64,000 nt of DNA, taken from NCBI RefSeq assembly GCF_001411555.2, contig NC_049902.1, forward strand, positions 10,113,985 to 10,177,984, written 5' to 3'. Made by a program: the position numbers and the translations under genes. The DNA comes from Juglans regia (Eukaryota > Streptophyta > Magnoliopsida > Fagales > Juglandaceae). The notes under the pieces were generated by a model. That model was not told the origin of the DNA and did not search any database. It was given only the letters and a program-made list of their open reading frames with translations. Shown here one piece after another: positions 1-11,955 of the stretch (its first letter is position 1; the number at the start of each line of letters is the position of its first letter).

Positions 1-815
1 TTATAGGGCACAACCTCTATGTTAATCCAGAGGCTAAGAAGAAAGTACGGCAGAAGAGGAGGTCGTCCAGCACAGAGAAGTGCACGACCATAGCTGAGGA
101 GATTGATAAACTCTTAGCGGCGAGTTTCATACGAGAGGCACACTACTCTAAATGACTATCCAACGTAGTGCTAGTCAAAAAAGACAATGGCAAATGGAGG
201 ATGTGCGTGGATTTCACCGACCTCAATAAAGTTTGTCCCAAAGACAGTTTCCCACTTCCTCGGATTGATGTCATCGTGGACACAACGGTCGAGCATAAAT
301 TCTTGAGCTTCATGAATGCCTACTTTGGGTACAACCAAATCAGGATGAATAAGGTGGATAAGGAGAGGACGACATTCATAACTGACAGAAGACTCTACTG
401 CTATCGAGTAATGCCGTTCGGGCTGAAGAATGCTGGGGCAACATATCAAAGGCTAGTTAATCGGATATTCAAGCACCAGATTGGGAAGACTATGGAGGTG
501 TACGTCGATGAACTACTAGTGAAAAGTAAAGAAGCCGCCCAAAACTTAACAGATCTTAAGAAGTCCTTTGCAGTGTTACGAAAATACAAGATGAAGTTGA
601 ACCCTGCCAAATACGCATTCAGAGTGAACTCAGGCAAGTTCCTGGGGTTTATAGTCTCACAAAGAGGAATTAAAGCCAACACTAAGAAGATAGAAGCAAT
701 TTTAAAGATGGCGCCGCCCCAAACCATCAACGACACCCAACGCCTAGCAGGAAAAATAGCAGCCTTGAACAGGTTTGTGTTGAGATCCACGGACAAATGT
801 CTTCCATTTTTTTGA
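1..815 (+). pseudogene. Ty3/gypsy (Tat-type) reverse transcriptase, decayed
   Basis: Part of a retrotransposon polyprotein; the element continues to the left of the window. In frame from about base 9, the reading contains a Lys/Arg-rich linker, a stop (TGA at 153-155) where gypsy elements usually have Trp, and then the RT core: WRMCVDFTDLNK, FPLPRID, the MPFGLKNAGATYQ block and the LNPAKYAF and FLGFIVSQRGI blocks. The active-site motif reads YVDE (about 498-510) instead of YVDD, so the second catalytic aspartate of this motif is replaced. The frame ends at 815 inside the RT-to-RNase H connection, which continues in other frames past 970. The copy is not functional. Family assignment to gypsy is firm; Tat lineage is inferred from the archaeal-type RNase H and antisense ORF downstream. 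Confidence 0.9.
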
Positions 816-1600
816 GTTCTAAGATAGGTACACCCTTGGAATAAAGAGTGTGACCAAGCCTTTGAGGAACTGAAAAAGCACTTGACCAACCCACCTTTGT
901 TGAAGCAGCCCAACCAAGGGGATATTTTGTACGTGTACTTGGCAGTATCCCCCCAAGCCGTATCCACTGTCGTAGTAAAGGAAGAAAAAGGAAATTAAGC
1001 GCTCATATATTACACAAGTCGCGCCCTACGGGGTGCTGAAGTTAGATACCCGCGAATGGAGATGCTGGTGTTTGCATTAGTAGTACCCGCCAAAAGACTA
1101 CGACCGTACTTCTAAGCCCACCCCATAAAGGTGTTAACAGAAATCCTTCTCGGGAGAGTACTACAAGAACCGGACTCCTCTGGGTGTATGGTCGTGTGGT
1201 CAATAGAGCTCAGCAAGTTCAAAATTAGCTATGCGCCTAGAAACACAGTTAAGGGCCAGGCCCTCACAGATTTTGTAGCCGAGCTCAATGGGTTCCCAGT
1301 AGAGATCACGGCGCCCCCTCTAGGCCGACCCTGGATAGTCTTTGTCGATAGGTCAACATGCCGATTAGGGGGCGGCATAGGGGTACATATCGTCACAAAA
1401 GCAAGTCAAGAACATTATTACATAGCAACACTCACCTTTAGGACCACCAATAATGAGGCAGGGTACGAGGCCTTAGTTGCAAGATTGTCCGCCGCCAAAG
1501 CACTATGCACCAAACAGGTAGAAGTAAAAGCTAATTCCCAGAAAGTGGTGAATTAGGTAACAAGGGCCTACGCCACTAAAGGGGAGAAGCTTAAGGAAGT
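816..1600 (+). pseudogene. Gypsy RNase H plus archaeal-type RNase H region, decayed
   Basis: Between the RT and the integrase the reading is broken by stops (for example at 998) but keeps the gypsy RNase H block (ALIYYTSRALRGAEVRYPRMEM in pieces) and, from about 1150, a second RNase H of the type carried by Tat-lineage elements: LTDFVAEL, then WIVFVDRST, then the TNNEAGYEALVA helix, then KANSQKVVN. The first Asp and the Glu of the active site are present. The third acidic position, normally DSQ, reads NSQ, so this copy is inactive. The open part of this second domain is 1131-1556. Confidence 0.8.
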
Positions 1601-2815
1601 TTCCATGGGAGGTACAGAGTTGGCTAATCGAAGTACCAGCCGTTGGGATCGCGTTAGCACAGGTGGAACCAAGGACTCCAGAATGGGCCAACAAAATAGA
1701 AGATTATTTGGAGATAAGGAAGCTCCTCAAAAGGAAGGAAGGGGCAAGGAAGATTAAGAGGAAATCAGAGGAAGCACAAGGGCATCTGCGGTAACCATGA
1801 GGGTGGGAAAGCATTAGCAAGGAAAGCCTTAAGGACAGGGTACTATTGGCCCAACGCCCTTAGAAATGCCAAACAGTTTACCAAAAGATGCACTCAATGC
1901 CAGACATACACCCTAGTTCCACACTGCCTACCAGAAAAATTGTTCTCCACTACCTCTCTATGGCCCTTTGCCCATAGGGGGATTGACTTGGTCGAACCAT
2001 TCCCACCTGGAAAGGGTGGAGTAAAACACATGATAGTAGCAATAGACTAATTTATAAAGTGGGCAGAAGCAGATGCCCTAACCACCATACCGGCTAAAAC
2101 CATAACCAGATTTTTATGGAAGAACATCGTGTGAAGATTTGGGATCCCCAACACTATAATTTCAAACAACGAGAAGCAGTTCGATTCTGAGCATTACAGA
2201 GCGTTGTGCCAGGAACTTGGGATAAAGGTAAAATACTCATTACTAGGGCACTCTCAGGCAAAAGGACAAGCAGAGTCAACAAACAAATCCCTACTCGAGA
2301 TCTTCAAAAAGAAACTAGGTGACCGGAAGGGCAAGTGGGTAGAGGAGTCGCCAGGAGTTTTGTGGGCCTACAGAACCTCAGTAAAGACCCCAACAGGGGA
2401 GATGCCTTTCACTTTGGCATTTGGGAGTGAAGCGGTCGCCCCCACAGAAGTCGGTTGGCCCACATTCTAGACCAGCCACTTTCATCAGGAGGAGAACGAC
2501 CATGTTCTTTGGGGTTTGGGAGTGAAGCAGTCACCCCCATAGAAGCCGGTTTGCCCACATACTAGACCAGCCACTTTCACCAGGCGGAGAACGATCAGGC
2601 TCTTGAGAAAGGAAGCAGAGGTCCAGAACATCCTCAACAAGAGAAAGGCCAAACAATACTTCAACAAACGAGTCAAACCAAGGTCATTTAAGCTCGGCGA
2701 CTTGGTCTTGAGAGAAGCAGGGGTCACCGCTTAGGATAAAGGGAAGCTCAGTCCGCGTTGGGAAGGTCCCTACGTAGTGATAGCTACCAACCACCCAGGA
2801 TCATACCAGCTTAAA
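1601..2815 (+). pseudogene. Gypsy integrase, decayed
   Basis: The zinc-binding region is visible near 1805-1905 (GYYWPNALRNA, then CTQCQTY), followed by the catalytic core (GIDLVEPFPPGKGG, IISNNEKQF, AKGQAESTNK) and a C-terminal KLGDLVL-like block near 2690-2710. Several in-frame stops interrupt it (about 2048, 2132 and 2468). The second catalytic Asp of the D,D-35-E triad is replaced by Asn (ISNN instead of ISDN); the Glu is kept. The longest open stretch is 2204-2470. An internal 95-bp tandem duplication follows (separate entry). It is the 3' end of pol of the element starting left of the window. Confidence 0.85.
2407..2596 (+). repeat. 95-bp tandem duplication inside gypsy integrase
   Basis: A segment containing TTTGGGAGTGAAGC occurs at 2419 and again 95 bp later. 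Both copies end with GGAGAACGA and share most bases between. The duplication repeats about 31 codons of the integrase C-terminal part, including the stop after the WPTF/LPTY motif. Confidence 0.85.
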
Positions 2816-2820
2816 GACAA

Positions 2821-2951
2821 CAATGGATTAACCAAAATAAGCACAAGCAAAAAAGAAAATAGGCCATTTCATACACTATCCAAGATGCTGAAGCATCCAC
2901 ACTCTGCGCAAGCAATGGATTAACCAAAATAAGCACAAGCAAAAAAGAAAA
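2821..2951 (+). repeat. 39-bp direct repeat, period 92 bp
   Basis: A 39-base sequence beginning CAATGGATTAACCAAAATAA is exactly repeated at 2821-2859 and 2913-2951. It lies just past the end of gypsy pol, in the spacer before the antisense ORF. Bases 2952-3074 show no further feature. Confidence 0.85.
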
Positions 2952-3074
2952 CAGGCACCCCACATGGGATCAGGAGCAGCGAGGGCCAGCATCCACCACC
3001 CAATTGGCGCCCCCCACTACATTAGTTTCAACCCACGCTGGCCACCCTAAACTCAGTTTCGGGATCACGAGGGC

Positions 3075-4642
3075 CTAAAGCTCGGGCACAAACTCTCCCC
3101 TGGAGGGACCACAATCACACTGGGCGTAAATCTGTTCACCTACTAGCTCATCACATTGGGGGCCCGTCTTTTCAACCACCTGTTTCTCAGAGGCGCCATC
3201 TCTGATAGGGTCATGGTTGCTCTCCAAAACCTCACATTCACGAGGAGTGGCGCTCCTGTCCCCACTAAACGATGAAGGGTTTGGCGAGGGAATGGACACC
3301 CTATCTTGATCTGTAGGCGGGGTCTCATCGTCGGAAGTAGTAGTAGGTAAAGAGTGGGAGGAAGCGTCCCCGCCTTCAGCCTTAATTGCAACTCCACCAG
3401 CAACAGGGGCAGAAACATCAAGCATCCCTCCCAGACACACCCAAGGAAAAGGCAGCATATAGGTCTCTCAAGTCACTCACATCAACAGGCGAGGGAACAA
3501 TAGCAGAAACGACAGGAAATTCAAGGAAAGGGGTCCTCGCAAGTCACCCCCTGAGGGCAGCTCTAAGTCATAAGCCAACGAAAGGTTTTCAATGGCCTAA
3601 TTGATCAAGGCGCCCAGGTCATTAAGACTTGGGCTCACTGGCAAAGGGGCCTTAACAGGGGAAGCAATCAACTGACCTTCCCAAGAACAGTTACATCAGG
3701 GAAGCAGCCAGCGTGACCTCCACAATGGGGTCAGAAACATCACCAGATTTCGCGCCCTCGACACGAGGATGCTTCACTTTTGGCCCCCCAAGTTTGAGGG
3801 GCTCTCCTTTTTCATGGGGAGGGGAACTGATTTGAGTTTGGCCCCCCTAACGTGGGCACGACTAGGCACCATAAGAAACCGATCTATGCTAGCAGGAGAA
3901 AGGAGGTCATCTGACCATAGACCGTCACAGTCATGCTCCTTAACCCATTCATGAATGAGGTCAATACGGGAACGCTGACTGTCAGTCAACTCTAACAACT
4001 GACTTTTGTCATTGAGGAGACGCCCCAAAATGGCCCTCACAGCATAATCTTTCACATGCATTTCATCGGCGGGGTATTCCCAACCTTTACTAGAGATAAA
4101 GAAGAACTTACTTGTCTAATGTTTAGCGTTGATCATATCGTCATTCGAAGGCCGCCAGGCGTTGCCCATGGATACGAAAACTATAGATGTTCCCAAGCAA
4201 AGACACCACACTATAAAAGGAAAGAAATTCTTTCGTCGTCAAGTTTGGGTACTTCTCGCCGAGAGGCTCTAACACCCAGCAAAAAATGACACATGCACAC
4301 ATCAACACTTGCCACGCCTTGCTGTGAAGCTAGGTAGGAGCAAGCTTCAAAAAGAATAACACATCTCGAATACGGAGAATAAATGGGAGGTGCAACCTGT
4401 TAGCTAGGGCATAGACCGTGAGAGCCACATGTCCTGCATCGCCCTCTCTGTCGACGCATCCCGCTTCTGGAATGGTCATGTCCACTAATTCAGGGATACA
4501 GAAAAAGTCACTCAAATCAACGAGGTCAACCACGTTCAAGACCGAATGCCATGAATATCTGTTGAATGAGGCAGGGCTTTGAGCGAGGGAGGACTCACCT
4601 TTTGATAGGGGGGAGGCTTTCGCAGAACCACGGCTGGCCATT
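3075..4642 (-). pseudogene. Antisense ORF of Tat-type element (putative gypsy-type transposase family), broken
   Basis: Read on the minus strand from 4642, the product begins MASRGSAKAS and soon shows the pattern DLSDFFCIPELVDMTIPEAG followed by VALTVYALANRLHLPF and RDVLFFLKLAPT. This resembles the plant domain named Transposase (putative) gypsy type, which is normally followed by a long acidic, charged region. The later open pieces 4061-3774 and 3458-3075 continue in the same direction and supply such a tail (NDKSQLLELTDSQRSRID; Ser/Pro/Asp-rich end). Frameshifts separate the pieces. It lies between pol and the 3' LTR, opposite in sense to pol, as in Retand- and Grande-type Tat elements. Domain assignment is from memory of the family; function is unknown. 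Confidence 0.6.
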
Positions 4643-4810
4643 GAGAAATTCTTGAGAATGACATGAAGGAAAGAGAAGAAGTGGATGCGAATGAAGCACG
4701 GACAGAAAAGTGCAAAGAAGACGGGGAAAGAAAGTATGAACAGAGAAGAAGAAAAAGTGGGAAGAGGAAGCATGGGCAGAAGTGAATGGATTAAGGAAAA
4801 TTTGGGAAAG

Positions 4811-5464
4811 TAATCATGGGGGTTCTTGGGAATTCGAAAGGTTGGCTGCGCCGACGGTTGCCATTTCTTTTAAAAACCATTAATTTAGCGGGAATAGTTA
4901 CGACTGACATAAACCATGTCTTTTCAAAGAAGAAATGGTATGGGCTTGAACATAAAAACTAGCATAGGCCATACCCAGGTGAGGCAAAAGTACAAACGCA
5001 TGCTCTTTAATTAGCGGGGTAGGCAGTGAGTATGAAAAATCAAAAGTTTAATTTTCCATGTACCAGCACAAAGGAAATTAGCGGGGTAACTGAAGTGGAC
5101 ATTTGGATCCCCTGGGCTTCGAGCCCATCACTAAGAAAGTTAGCCCAATGCTTAGGATTAGGGGGCCCACGATTAGAGAGCCTGTAACCACAACCATGTG
5201 ACAGATAACTCACAAAGAGTTGGAGATAGAACCTACAATTGGATACGATCATCTTAAGCGCGATAACTCCTACAAAACAGGAGGTATCTTCTCCATTTAA
5301 TAAGGGATCATGAAGGATGCGCACACAGGATTGGTGATTAGAGTTAGTCGTTATCACGCCACATCCTTCTATAAATAACCTACTAGAGGTAACAAACATT
5401 TTCATCTTCATTTTATATACACTTATATTTATATTGTTACTGACTTAAGCATCAGAGTCTACCA
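4811..5464 (+). mobile_element. 3' LTR of the Tat-type gypsy element
   Basis: The stretch follows a purine-rich tract (GGAAAATTTGGGAAAG). It carries a TATA-like CTATAAATAACC at about 5371 and ends with TGACTTAAGCATCAGAGTCTACCA. A second sequence at 13245-13875 has the same layout and a very similar end (TGATTTAAGTATTAGAGGTGTCA) after a similar minus-strand ORF. That comparison is what defines both LTRs. The left border (TAATCA instead of TG) is approximate. Confidence 0.55.
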
Positions 5465-5807
5465 GGGGTGATCAGCGCTAGGGCTGCAAACAAACCGAGT
5501 CGAATTGAATTCGAACTAGGGGTCATGAGCTCGATTAGCATATATATCTACTCGAACTCGACTCGAGCTTGAAAGTATTAGAGATTTCTGATCGAACTCG
5601 ACTCGCGTAACATATATTAAGATCAAGCTCGACTCGAACTCGAATACCAAAAATAAACAAGCTTATACGAGCTTGAACTACTTGCTCAAGCTTGAGTTAA
5701 ATATGATGCATAAATAAGATTATTTCTCTTAATAGATTTTAACTAGAATGGTATTAATAAATATTAGATTGCACTATACACTGCTTATATAACATATTTA
5801 TTGCAAA

Positions 5808-6690
5808 TAAATCATTGATTCAGAATCTGCTATTTTTTTGAAAGTATTGAGAAACCAATGCTGCTAATGACAACCTTTCATCTTCTCTTTTCTACATAGA
5901 ATCTTTTCAACTTTAATCCAAAGGTTGATTTGGATTCATTTGATTGAGAATACTTTTTTTCTAATCGTTTACTTCCTGTGAAAAGATTGACCATACAGAA
6001 CATTCACAATAATCAATATAGTTACAAACTTACAAATTGCTAAATAATTCCGACTTCTAAAGCATGACGATAAATTAAAATTTCAAATGGTAGATTACTA
6101 ATTATAGCATCAACTAAGAAAACAAACTAAAAAAATGGGTAGAAGAATATTCTTCAACCCTTATTCATGACTTCAGCCAAATCAGCCCCATTTCTGATGC
6201 ACAACAGTCAACAGCACATGACATAGCATTGCTTAAACAACATCTTTTTGCAAATAAATCAATGATTCATCACTTGCCACAATATAGTTACAAATAGGTA
6301 CATAATTCCAACTTCTAAGGTATAACAATAAATTACAATTTCAAATGGTAGAACACTAATTATAACATCAACTAGGAAAACAAACTAAATAAATGGTAGA
6401 AAAAAGTCCTCCAACTCTTATTCACTTGAGCCACTCTGATGCACAACAGCACATTACATAGCATTGTTTATTCACAACATTCTTATTGCAAATAAATCAA
6501 TGATTCATCACTTGCCAAAATATAGCTAAAAACAAAAATAGGTAAATAATTCTAACTTCTAAGGTATCACAGATTCACAATAATAACTTCTAAATCACAT
6601 ATTCAGATTTACAAACTGAAAAGTCCATCAACTCTTATTCATTTCAGCCCCATTTCTTATGCACATATGACATAGGAGCCAACATTACAC
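5808..6690 (+). repeat. About 240-bp tandem repeats inside the hAT element
   Basis: Three landmarks with TTGCAAATAAATCA(A/T)TGATTCA occur at about 5808, 6246 and 6487. The two later units share a long ordered run: TTCATCACTTGCCA, AACTTCTAAGGTAT, ACTAATTATA, ATCAACTA, CAACTCTTATTCA, GCACAACAGCACAT. The first unit is longer (about 438 bp) and more diverged. They lie downstream of the transposase gene, in the subterminal part of the element. Confidence 0.75.
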
Positions 6691-7561
6691 TTGACAATTA
6701 CATAAGTGTGTAAAAGTCTATCTTAGTTTAAAGGGAATAAAAAATATATAAACACTAATAAATCTACTAATCTTAACTAAGAGTAAGCAACTTATTAATA
6801 AAATGATAAACACTAATAATAAACACTTAGTCTAAAAATGAATGAAACACAATAGATTGAATAATAACCTATAGAACAATAAATAAAAGTAATAAACAAC
6901 CTAATAATAATAGCCAAGAATAACAAACATGAAAGCAATATCAACATGTTAAACCATTTCTTTCAACACCAAGTACAAAAATAAAACACTACAAAAAATT
7001 ACTTCATGTTATCCATATTTCTTCATCACGTACAAAAATAGTGGTTTGCAACATTCTATATACTTGTGCAATTCAAGTCAGCTATTCAAGTAATGAAATT
7101 ACCTATATGTCCAAGTTTTAAAAAAAATCCAAATTTCCAGCAACCTTGTCTAGCTGGACAACTCCGACGAGTCAACAAGTTTTTTTCACAAAAATAATTA
7201 CATCCCTACTTAAACAATATGTCCTATAAACATACTTCCTTTAAATATTTTTAGTAGATCAATTCACAAAAAGAAAAAAAGAAAACAAAAAATCAGCCAG
7301 AAGCCACTCTCCATCAACCTATGATACAAAACACACAAGATATCATTAGCAATATGATATAACAAAATAAAAATTTAATAATAAATAGCATTATACCAAA
7401 AAGCAAAAATATACAACCTGCCAACAATTCATGTCAGGGCCGTAAAATCTCTTTTTAAGTTAGTTCTTCTTTCTACAAAATGAAAGAGAAAAAATAGTTA
7501 GGACAAGTTCTCAATAAGTTAAAACAAGTTTTAGATGGCAATGAAAAATCACTAAATAAAA

Positions 7562-9661
7562 TTATTTTACACTCGATGATTTTTTCAAACCATGAAGTAC
7601 TCGAACACAATCAGCTCCACATAACAACATTTATGTTGTTTCAATAGGCATTGATGCACGATAAGGATCAATCACTCTACCACCAGCACTAAATGTAGAT
7701 TCTGAAGCCCCTATAGTAATTGGAATTGACAAAATATCACATGCCATCTTTAAATAAAATGTGGTACTTTAGATCATTGACCTTCCACCACTCCAAGGCA
7801 TCAAAATGTGAATTTGAATCCTCACTACAAATATATACACCTTCCTCTAAGTAAACATCCAAATCAAATTTCACTGGTCGAATGGTATCAACACTTCTAA
7901 CAAATTATTCAAATATAGACCTGCCACTCATCACATTCTTGCCCACAGCATTGACAGAACTACCACAAGAAGAACCTATATCTCGAGCATTTTCATGTCC
8001 ACTTGACTCCACATTAGCTAAATTATAATTTTCAGCATATTCATCATACAACTCATGTAAGATTCTCAAGATGGTTCTATATTTCTAGTAGCTTCAGGTT
8101 CTAAATAAATTACTGGAAAACATAATTGAACAAGCATCATTTTGAACCTTGGATCTAAAACAGCAACTACTGCCATAAGCAAGTTACATTCCCCCCAATA
8201 TTTCTCAAACTCTGTATTCATCTTCCCAACCATTGCTCGTATGTAATCATTTTGGTCAAGAGACTTCTTGATCAAAACATCTTTTATTCTCCATACCTCA
8301 AGAAGGAATAAGTTAGTAGTTGGATACTCGGTCCCTGAGATAATGTTTGTCACCTCATTAAAAACTGCAAAAATTAAACACACATTTTCCACTTTTATCC
8401 AATCTTCAATGCTTGGAACATAATTAAAACCTTGATCTCTATCTCCATATCTTGGAAAGACTTCTTTAAACTCTAAGGTTGTTGCTAGCATTAGGTAAGT
8501 GCTATTCTATCGAGTAGGAACATCCAAAAAAAGTTTCTTTGTTGGTAATTGCAACTATTTTGTAATGTCACTAAATTGCTTGATAAGAGCTTCTGATGCA
8601 ACCAAGTATTTACCCATTCTCGAACACAATCGGCAATTTCACCAATCTCACTAAGTCTATCTTTGACCAATACATTTGTTATATGTGTGCAACAACACAC
8701 ATGAAAAAGCTATCCCCCAACAGATAACTTCTTTTTCAAAGTGAAAATATCTTTGAGAACCCTTAAAGCTACATCATTATTCCTAGCATTATCCACTGTT
8801 ATTGTAGACACTTTGTTCTCAATTCCCCAATCCATGAAACACTTTTGAAGTGCATCAGCAACAATAACCTCACTGTGTGGGGGTGGGACATTACAAAAAT
8901 TCAAGACTATTTTTTGTAAATGCTAATCAGGATCAACAAAATGACAGGTAACAACCATATATGAGATCTTTTGACTTGAAGTCCACATGTCTGTTGTTAT
9001 GCTAACTTTATTCACACTTCTCAATATTGTTTTCAGTTTCTTTTTCTCAATTTCATAAGTGGATTCACAATCATTTATTGCTGTAGTACGACTTATCTTT
9101 TGCCAATAAGGAGTATTAGCTCTCATAAATTTATTAAACACAACATGTTCCATCATGGAAAATGAATACTTGTGATAAAGTATCATGTGAGAAGCAAGTT
9201 CTCTTACCTTTTTCATATCATACGATAAATTTTTCATTGTGTTCACACATTCAGGACCCTTCATGTCAATAGTTAAAACCTTTTGTTTTTTAGAAGTAGC
9301 TATGTGTAGAAGACAACTAGTCAAGTGCCTATGGAGTTGTAGAACCTGATCAAGAAATAGATAATAGGTCTTTGCAAAAGTTACATTCAGCTTTCTTTAC
9401 ACAATTCTTAACCACAATTTTAAAATCATTCCAAACAGTAGAAGTTTTCTTCTTAGGCTTCCTTTGGTATGCATATTTTTGGGGATCCTTAGAGGCACTT
9501 GGGTTTTCTTCTCCACCAATAATACCGTCAATTTCATGGTTCCCATAATTACTATCACACTGTATAAAGGTTGTGGTAGTATCATCTCCTTGTGTACGTT
9601 CTACGTCTTACATGAGTGGACTTGCAGATGAGCATTCTATATTTGTAACATGTTCAACCAT
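7562..9661 (-). pseudogene. hAT (zf-BED, RICESLEEPER-like) transposase, broken
   Basis: The span of 2100 bp is about 700 codons, a normal length for this family. From ATG at 9661 the order is: acidic N-terminus with a stop near 9610; a BED zinc finger (KKTSTVWNDFKIVVK, CNFCK, then HRHLTSC near 9320) broken by a stop and a frameshift; the catalytic region (FKTITTD-like VSITTDMWTSSQKISYMVVT at about 9010; ITVDNARNND at about 8790); the CCTHITNVLVKD block at about 8690; the DUF4413-type region (8491-8066: FDPRFK-like AVLDPRFKM); and the hAT dimerisation end (ESTFSAGGRVIDPYR at about 7700). At least six stops or frameshifts break it. Intact copies would cut and paste the element in the nucleus; this one cannot. 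Confidence 0.9.
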
Positions 9662-10816
9662 GTCTAAAAAATGATTTTTAGACATGTAGTGGTAATATTA
9701 GACAAAAAAGTGAAAACTGAATAACAAGTAATATGGTAAAAATCAAAGAATAAAAATTTAACAAAAAATGAATGACAAGTCAAAGGAATCACACAAAAAG
9801 GTGTAAAACCAAAGGAATCACGCAAATATAAACCACTAATAGAAAACTAAAGACTGAAAACTGCTGCATTCAATCGATCTAGGAGTATTTTTAAAGAGAA
9901 TGTAAGCCATGAACATAAAACAAGAACCATTTTTACATACTAAATTATATATTATAAAACATTAGCAGAAAATCAACAACGAAAATAAACACAAAAATAA
10001 CAACACTACTACTAGCACAACCAATAGCAGCAAATCCACACCATAGAGGGAACAAAAAGGGAATCGAGAAGAATAAAAAAAAAATCTAAAGAGTTGCTCA
10101 GATCCACACCACTGTGAACAAAAAGGGAATCGAGAAGAACCATACTACAACACACCTGGACAAAGAACAAATACGAGAAATTGAGAAATTGAGAGAATAA
10201 AGCTAACGGGAAAAAAAAAAAGAGAGAAGGAGATCGACAATCACAATACTCGCATGCCACAGCGTGCTGAAATGAAGAAAATAAAAAGCGCCACTAAGAT
10301 GAAAAAAATACAGAGTTTAGAGCAAACTTGAGATGAAGAAAAAACACAACGCACCACTGAAACGAAAACCATCTTTCGAAATATTAGGGTTTTGAACTTT
10401 TGAGTTTTCAATCTCACGGTCTCTCCTCAGTCCTCTCACTCTGCTCACGGGCCAAACAAAAACAATGCAAAGTCTCTGACTCCCTGTGCAACCCATCCCC
10501 TTAGTTTGAAAACGTCACACCAAGGAACTGTGTCTCGTGTCTTGCTTCGTAAAAGAGTAAAAGACCCAAACTCAAATTCAAGTCCATCCAAAATGAAAAA
10601 AGCTAAAACCAAGCAACACTAGAATCCGCGTCTTGCTTCTTCATTTTTATTTTTTCATGCATCGCGTTCCGTCTAAATTTCAAACCGAAGAATCAAAAGC
10701 TTGACTTAAAAATTAATTTACATGATGGCATGGGTGATGAGATAAAGATAAAGTTGCCAAAAAAAAGGGGATAAAGTTGTCTTCTGACTCTTGTCTACAC
10801 TCGATGGATGGATAGA

Positions 10817-10818
10817 GA

Positions 10819-10844
<26 letters not shown>
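10817..10844. repeat. (AT)n microsatellite
   Basis: A run of alternating A and T of roughly 28 bases, in otherwise featureless AT-rich DNA between the hAT element and the gap. Confidence 0.9.
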
Positions 10845-10851
<7 letters not shown>

Positions 10852-11115
10852 TCTACTGTTTGGCAAGTGTAGACAACTTGCCATAGATCAATCCGGAGAG
10901 GGACTTATCAAAATAGTGTAAAATGAGGAGTATTTAAATTATTTTTTATTATATTGATAAGTAAAATTATTAAAATATCACATGTTTTAAATAAATGCAT
11001 AGTTTTTTTTTTTAGACAGAATGATTTAATTAATTACCATCCAAAAAAATTATATATGATCTGTCAATACCATTTATGATTGTTTGTTCATGTTTTAAGA
11101 ATATTTTTCATGTTT

Positions 11116-11215
11116 NNNNNNNNNNNNNNNNNNNNNNNNNNNNNNNNNNNNNNNNNNNNNNNNNNNNNNNNNNNNNNNNNNNNNNNNNNNNNNNNNNNNN
11201 NNNNNNNNNNNNNNN
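11116..11215. other. Assembly gap (100 N)
   Basis: Exactly 100 unknown bases, the usual placeholder for a scaffold gap of unknown length. It is flanked by AT-rich sequence, on the right directly by a minisatellite, so a collapsed or unassembled repeat is likely. Confidence 0.98.
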
Positions 11216-11815
11216 ATAGTGATTTTTTAATATTAATAAATATTGTAGTGATTTTATTTTATTTTTATATATAATAATGATAAATATTATAATGATTTTA
11301 TTTTTAATTTATAAATAATAGTGATAAATATTATAATGATTTTATTTTCATATATATAATAGTGATAAATATTATAGTAATGTTATTTTTTATTTATATA
11401 TTATAGTGATTTTAGTTTTTATTTATATATAATAGTGATAAATATTATAGTGATTTTATTTTTTATTTATATTTAATAGTGATAAATATTATAGTGATTT
11501 TATTTTTTATTTATATTTAATAGTGATAAATATTATTTATTTTAATTTTTGTTTATATATAATAGTGATAAATATTATTAATTTTTATTTTTATTTATAT
11601 ATAATAGTGATAAATATTATAGTGATTTTATTTTTTATTTATATTTAATAGTGATAAATATTATTGATTTTAATTTTTATTTATATATAATAGTGATAAA
11701 TATTATTGATCTTTTTCTTATATTTAATAGTGATAAATATTATAGTAATTTTATTTTTTATTGTGATTTTATTTTTATTTATATATAATAATAATAAATA
11801 TTATAAAATATTTAT
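11216..11815 (+). repeat. AT-rich minisatellite, orientation opposite to the 28.9-31.4 kb array
   Basis: Repeats of AATAGTGATAAATATTATAG and TGATTTTATTTTTTATTTATA in variable combinations. They are the reverse complement of the units at 28890-31400 and match the short array at 31595-31800. The array abuts the assembly gap. Confidence 0.9.
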
Positions 11816-11955
11816 AAATAATTATGAGTAGAGATTGAAGTAGATTTGTAGATCTCATTAAGAATATTTTATATTATTTAATATATAAAATATTTTTAAT
11901 ATTACAAGAATACTTAAAAAATATTAAATATGTTGACTATCCAAACTCAATCTAA
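11815..11955 (+). mobile_element. Truncated MITE, family with TATGAGTAGAGATTGAAGT core
   Basis: The text TTATGAGTAGAGATTGAAGT followed by GATCTCATTAAGAATATTTTA matches 31810-31955 (same orientation) and the reverse complement of 31400-31590. The three copies sit beside minisatellite arrays. This copy ends just before the LRK10L upstream module. Confidence 0.7.

Larger units (their letters stand above)
5479..10700 (-). mobile_element. hAT transposon with transposase gene, right end not seen
   Basis: The left end begins TAGGGCTGCAAACAAACCGAG and continues with clustered ACTCGA/TCGAGT motifs to about 5700, typical of plant hAT subterminal regions. A transposase gene on the minus strand lies at 7562-9661, and its likely leader and promoter region reaches about 10460. 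I could not find the complementary right terminus before the assembly gap, so the right border is a guess. Bases 5720-7560 hold AT-rich non-coding sequence with about 240-bp tandem repeats (separate entry). Bases 9662-10700 hold no other gene. Confidence 0.65.

Noticed and set aside
11080..11274. Open frame across the assembly gap
   Set aside because: It is only open because unknown bases were read as X.
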